A stretch of 64,000 nt of DNA. It comes from Quillaja saponaria (lineage: Eukaryota; Streptophyta; Magnoliopsida; Fabales; Quillajaceae). Each line of letters starts with the position of its first letter. Positions within the stretch are counted from its first letter, which is position 1. Positions 59,086 to 64,000 of the stretch are shown here, in pieces. The notes under the pieces are model-generated. The model ran no database searches. It saw only the letters and a list, made by a program, of their open reading frames with translations, and was not told where the DNA came from. The translations under genes and the position numbers were made by a program. The stretch covers positions 8,432,001 through 8,496,000 of the forward strand of contig CM055617.1 in NCBI GenBank assembly GCA_029379385.1. Reading direction: 5' to 3'.

Positions 59086-59157
59086 TATTCCTTTCTCTCC
59101 TACAAAGTCATGTATTCCTTTCTCTCCTACTAAGACATGTATTCCTTTCTCTCCCAC
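59086..59157. repeat. 27-bp tandem repeat, about three copies
   Basis: TATTCCTTTCTCTCCTAC starts at 59086 and 59113, and again at 59140 with one change, separated by AAAGTCATG/TAAGACATG. It lies between the DUF4220 pseudogene and the stranded DC1-type exon. Confidence 0.85.
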
Positions 59158-59308
59158 TAAGTCAGCCACCAGATAGACTCACCATCACTGGAGCACAAAT
59201 TCCCATCCATCTCTTGTTTATTCTTTACAACTTCTACTTCATTTATCTAGGAAGTGAATATTCATCGATGTAGCCTCTTCATTTTATTTATCTTTCTGTA
59301 CTTCATAG

Positions 59309-59909
59309 GTTTTGAACATACTAAATGGAGAGCTTGTAGATGTCGAATTGAGAGCAGTTGGTGAACCAAAAAAAGATAGAGAAGTGGAGATCACGGTAGA
59401 CGTCACAATGAATGATATAATTAATAAATTCTTTGTCTTCAGATGATAAAGAAGAACTTTCTTATCTCGAAAAGTTGATCACCTTACCAATTAGAGAAGA
59501 CTCTTTAGGTCATGATGATGAAGAGACATCAGAAGAGATTCAGGCGCAACAACATAACCATAGCAATGAAATGTTACCATATACTGATAAAGACTTCAAC
59601 CAACTAATGGACAGGCTTTGCTCTAGCAAGTCAATGCAGCATATGCCAATAAAAGAAAGCGCTCGCACACAAGAGGTTGTGATTGTTGGTGGCTACATGA
59701 TCACTTGGACCTTGGCCCTGGTTCTGAAGGAATTCTTCTCCAAAATCCAAATACGGCAATGTCAGTACCGACTCTAACTTGAAGAAACTAAAGAGCTTTA
59801 CGAGAAGCATAAGACATACATAGAATCCACAAGGTCGACTTTAGTTGGAAACTACTTAAACAAGGTTTCTGAATTCAAGTGGAGAACTGCAGGTGTCACT
59901 CTGCTGTAA
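59309..59909 (+). pseudogene. Stranded copy of the DC1 genes' C-terminal exon
   Basis: Collinear with exon 2 of the DC1 genes. It keeps the acceptor (CTTCATAG|GTTTTG), then VLNILNGELVDVELRAVGEP, the YTDKDFNQLMDRLCS unit, GGYMITWTLALVLKEFF, and the end of the tail (YEKHKTYIESTRSTL ... GVTLL, stop 59907-59909). An extra base near 59430 shifts the frame, another shift lies near 59745, and roughly 80 codons between the KYG-D-S segment and the tail are deleted. No DC1-encoding exon lies upstream; the neighbouring 300 bases hold only repeats, and the DUF4220 pseudogene is on the other strand. Confidence 0.8.
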
Positions 59910-61953
59910 CAATATTTGATATTTGTTCATAGTAATTTGTTGTACTTGATTTAGTTTATTTTTGCCAATATCATTTTTTACTTTACTTTTTTTTTTTAGT
60001 CTCTTTCTTCTTTTTTTCATGAAAAAGTAACTCAATAAAAATTGTTAAAGATTATATTTTATAAGGGTCACTTTTTAAAAAAAAATATCAAATTTTATGA
60101 GAATCAAAATAATAATAAGTAAAAGTATTTAAAGTTCCAAATATAATTTTTCAAAAAAAATTTCAAGGCCAGAATGATAAAAACTACAACTTTTAAGAGG
60201 TCAGAATGTTGAAAGTATAAACATCAATAGTCAGAGTATAATTTTTCAAAATCTTACGGTGGCCTGAATGGTAAAAATATAATTATTAAGGGCCAGAGTA
60301 CGTAAGCTTTTCTCAAAATCCAGTAGCCTTACAGCTCTCCAATGGATGGAATAATCTACTGCACTGAATGTTGGACAGTTGGGATATTCTACTGTCAGCA
60401 TAGAAATGTTTCTTTTGTGTATTTTCTTTAAGGCCTTCTCTCCCAATAAAACATATAATAATCCATATAACCTTCACATAACTTGTCAATTTAGCTGCAA
60501 AACAGGAGGGAAGAAGGACAAATATCACCAGCCTCATGGAAATAGCACTGTTGTAGGACAGCAAAGAGCCATAGTCAATATCCCACACAGTGGTGTCATG
60601 CTTATCATTTCTAGCAGTGCCATGAAAACACTACATTAACAACAATACAACCAAATTGATCAAAATGGTCCTACCCACATTAATACTGATTTCATTATTC
60701 ACCATGAAAAAATACACTGAAATTTGACTACTGCATATTGTAGATATGTAAGGAAAGCAATTCTGATACATGGGGACCCCTAAATACCCCAATTTAGTTA
60801 GACACAGGAACGTGTGCATCTGAATTTTGCTTTTAATAAAGGGTTAGTACAAAACTTCATAACCGAACCTAATCAGAATTTATTTCTAATAAATTCCTTG
60901 TCCATAGTATTCTTTCTTCCTTTTGCCCCCTCTGATGTTATATCTTTTAACTAGACTCTATGTGGTGAACTGCTAATGATAGCATGCCTAAGTTTGAATT
61001 TTTCAGTTGGAGCTTTGGAGATAGTCTCTTTGAAATAATGTGTTGATTGGTTTTAGTTAATCTACTTACTTTTTTCTTCAAGAGAAATTAGGATAGATTT
61101 GTTGACTATGTAGATTTTATTGATTTGATGTCCACTTTCCTTAAACTTTTACCTGCAGTCTTGTATACACTAAATTTGTTAATTTTTCAGAGGATTGTAG
61201 GTACAATTTTTACTTGTTTTGGTGCAGGTTGAAGGAAAGTCTATATGGACATGGAATCTGAAAACAAAACCAAAAGGATGCTAATAAGTACTAACACTAT
61301 ATATGACCCTTCTAATTATTACTGTATTGGGATTGTTAGCATAGAGAATGCACATGCATGTTCTTATACTTTGATAAAGAACTATTTCAATCAATAAGTT
61401 AAACTGTTAGATGAAACCACATGTATGAGTTTTGATCTCCTACTACAAGACCCACACAATTACTTAAGTAAGGTTTAATCCATTACAAACAAAAACCTAC
61501 TGTCTAAAATGTCTTTTATTTTTGTCATCAGAGGAATGTTTTTGGATTTTTCATTATTAATAAATCCAGTATCTAGAAGGAAAACAAAAACAAACAGATA
61601 AAAGTATGACTCCATTTGCTGACAGAGAGAAACTGAATTTCTCACTCTTCATACTCAAAGCAAAGTAATACTCCTCAAATGCAAACCAGATAGAGAAATA
61701 GAAAACCAACCCCATATGATTCAAGAACAGTACCAACCATGCCCATTATTGAACAGCCTATAAGAGGTCTTGAAAAATCTCTTCACAGGCAAGCAATTGG
61801 CTATAATACCAACCATCCCATGTGGGTTCCTCCTTCTCTTCCTATCAACGGTTGATCTGCTTTTTTTAGTTCATCTTCCCTACTTTTACTCTGATTTAGA
61901 GCCAGTTTCCTGAGAAAATATAGCTCAACATACTCTGTGAATTTGTTCCCATT
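59910..61953. other. Intergenic region upstream of the NPH3 pseudogene
   Basis: No supported gene. Short open frames on both strands around 60250-60820 have no recognisable motif. The last few hundred bases may be relics of the NPH3 leader and promoter. Confidence 0.55.
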
Positions 61954-63788
61954 ATGTGGGAATCAGAGAGTGAGTCGGAGGCAGGACTAGAATATGGGAA
62001 TGGTGCTTTTACTTCAAGCAAGCAATGTGTCCAGACTGATGGGTTCGAGCAAAGAGACCAATTATGGTATGCAAGAGTGCAGAATTTTTTTTCATTTGTG
62101 AATTCTGCAAAAGTTTTCATGCTAGTACTAGTGAATTCAATGTTATTATTTTTTTGAAACATTTTCTTCATTATAATAAAGACATGCTTCATTTTTCATT
62201 ACTAAATCATTTGGCAACACAGGACTTTGAATTTCGGTTACTCTCTTGCAACTATACTTGGTTTAGAACACTAACTAGAGCTTGAGTTAGAGCATGTAAG
62301 CTTCTAATATATCTAGTGGATTTATTTTGTACAGAGGTATGTTGCAACTGATGTTCCAAGTGATTTTCTAGTTCAAGTTGAGAATGTTTACTTCCATTTA
62401 CACAAGGCAGCTATCTACATTTTGCTTCCCAATGTTTAAAGCTTCTGTCAATGAATATTGGTAATGTTTACATTTATTTTATTTTATTTTGGCTCCCCAT
62501 CTCTTTTGTGGCAGTATCCCTTGCTTTCTAGAAGTGGGGATGAATAGGATCATATATGAATCACACGACCCCGATTTGAGTAAGATAGTTTTGGATGATT
62601 TACCTGGTGGCCATGATTCTTTTAAGCTGGCTGCAAAATTCTGCTAAGGTATTGCTGTTGATTTAACTGCATCCAATATGTCTGGCCTCAGATGTGCTGC
62701 AGAGTACCTTGAAATGACAGAGGACTTAGAAGAAGGCAATCTTATATTTAAAACAGAAGCATTTCTTAGATATGTAGTTCTTTCCTCATGGAGAGACTCC
62801 ATAGTAGTGTTGAAAAGTTGTGAGAAGCTATCACCATGGCCAGAGAATCTTCAAATTGTCCAAAGATGCAGCGAGTCCATTGCTTGAAAGGCTTGTGCAA
62901 ATCCAAATGGAATATGAAGGGCATACACTGGAAGACCCCCAAATGTTTCCAGCCCAAAATAGAATACATGGAGGACTCAAATCCTAATAGGAATCTGCAG
63001 GTTCCTCTTGATTGGTGGTTTGAAGATGTTACAATTCTTTGGATTGATCACTTTCTTAGAGTCATTACTGCAATTAGAGCAAAAGGAATGAAATTTGAAC
63101 TGATTGGAGCTACTATAATGCACTATGCATCTAATTGGCTTCCAGGATTGACAAATTACACAAAAGGACCAGCAGATGAAGCAAGCAACAGCAGTAACAC
63201 TAGTAGTGACAACAATAGTTGGATATGTGGTGAATTTCATATGATTGTAGATGAAACTTCAAATGTTTAGGCTAAAGACCAGAGGATGATAATTGAGAGC
63301 CTTGTCAGCATAATTCCACCTCAGAAAGACAGTGTCTCTTGCAGCTTCCTTCTGCTGCTTCTGAGAATGGCAAACATGTTACAAGCAGCACCTGCACTAG
63401 TCACTGAGTTAGAGAAAAGGGTAGGAATGCAACTTGAACAAGCTATGTTGGAAGATCTTCTAATTCATTCTTACAATAAATTTGAGACTACATATGATGT
63501 GGATCTTGTTCAGAGGCTATTGGAACATTTTCTTCTTCAAGAACAGACAGAAAGTTCAAGTCCAAGCAGACCATCCTTCTCTGACAACACATGTATTAAG
63601 GAACTCAAGGGGGTAGTAGTTCTAATGCCAAGATGAGAGTGGCAAGGCTTGTGGACAGTTATCTTACATAAGTTTCCAGAGATATAAAGCTCTCCCTGAC
63701 AAAGTTTCAGGTTCTTGCAGAAGCTTTGCCTGAATCTGCAAGGACTTGTGATGATGGACATTACCGGGCAATTGATTCCTATCTCACA
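61954..63788 (+). pseudogene. NPH3: NPH3 (phototropin-signalling BTB/NPH3 protein) pseudogene, 5' and middle part
   Basis: In functional genes NPH3 is the plasma-membrane adaptor for phototropin 1 in phototropism. Three exons can be followed: 61954-62066 (MWESESESE, TDGFEQRDQLW), 62337-62406 (YVATDVPSDFLVQVE, FHLHK) and 62515-63788 (YPLLSRSG, LRCAAEYLEMTEDLEEGN, DWWFEDV, SIIPPQKDSVSCSFLL, DLVQRLLEHFLLQEQTE, FQVLAEALPESARTCDDG), ending at a normal donor ACA|GTAAGT. Lesions: GC instead of GT at the exon 2 donor (AAG|GCAGCT), a two-base loss near 62540, Tyr-to-stop at 62644-62646, Trp-to-stop near 62884, further stops near 62914 and 62956, a one-base shift near 62966, and stops at 63268-63270 and 63670-63672. 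Introns are kept, so it is a segmental copy, not a retrocopy. The remainder would lie past the right edge. Confidence 0.9.
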
Positions 63789-64000
63789 GTAAGTCCCTTT
63801 TTTCTTAGGGAAAAATGAGAAAGCAAAACAAAGGAATTGGTTTAATCTACTGTTAGTGTTATACTAGGCACATGAAATTTATTATAAATCCTTTCATGTT
63901 TATATGACAACTCTGGATGCTTAAATGTTTAGTACCAGCACTGCTAGATGTGAAAACAAAAAATTTCCTGGAAAGGTTTTCTGGAAAGATGAATTGAAAT
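63789..64000 (+). other. Probable intron relic of the NPH3 pseudogene
   Basis: It begins with the donor GTAAGT and contains no recognisable NPH3 coding sequence up to the window edge. Confidence 0.5.

Noticed and set aside
1..64000. CRISPR array, operon, prophage or bacterial island
   Set aside because: No regular direct repeats with unique spacers and no bacterial gene organisation; all genes are plant-type with introns.
1..64000. Complete LTR retrotransposon
   Set aside because: No primer-binding site, polypurine tract with matching LTRs, or gag/pol motifs were seen.

Overview
This is nuclear DNA from a flowering plant, most likely a woody eudicot. The evidence is AT-rich intergenic DNA, genes split by GT-AG introns, and families with plant-specific roles: a plastid dicarboxylate carrier, fused RIBA, arabinogalactan proteins, an ATL RING-H2 ligase, DC1 proteins, DUF4220/DUF594 and NPH3. 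There is no bacterial, plasmid or viral gene layout. I cannot name the species from sequence alone.

Left half (1-31.4 kb): genes are sparse and look intact. In order: the 5' part of a chloroplast 2-oxoglutarate/malate translocator (DiT1, minus strand, cut by the left edge); about 7 kb of AT-rich DNA holding degenerate tandem repeats and a 482-bp hAT-type MITE with an 8-bp target-site duplication; a complete seven-exon RIBA gene for riboflavin synthesis; a small secreted proline-rich protein gene with a broken tandem copy upstream; two related classical arabinogalactan-protein genes about 5 kb apart that also share an upstream promoter block; and a single-exon ATL-type E3 ligase gene.

Right half (34-64 kb): nearly every gene carries at least one lesion. 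In order: pyruvate decarboxylase with a frame conflict at the exon 3/4 junction; a MITE with long inverted repeats; two large DC1 zinc-finger genes whose second exon encodes an unusual helical C-terminal domain, each with a frame lesion; a decayed DC1 fragment; a GT61 glycosyltransferase with three single-base insertions; two tandem DUF4220/DUF594 genes with several frameshifts each; a stranded copy of the DC1 genes' C-terminal exon; and a clear NPH3 pseudogene that keeps its intron positions but has several nonsense codons. This half is either a local gene graveyard or, for the cleanest single-base insertions, a stretch of poorly polished sequence.

The genes do not form a pathway. The most interesting items are the DC1 plus C-terminal-domain architecture, with three copies of the second exon and an internal duplication in one; the contrast in gene integrity between the two halves; the PDC splice-site duplication, which creates an in-frame alternative donor; and the shared promoter block of the AGP pair.
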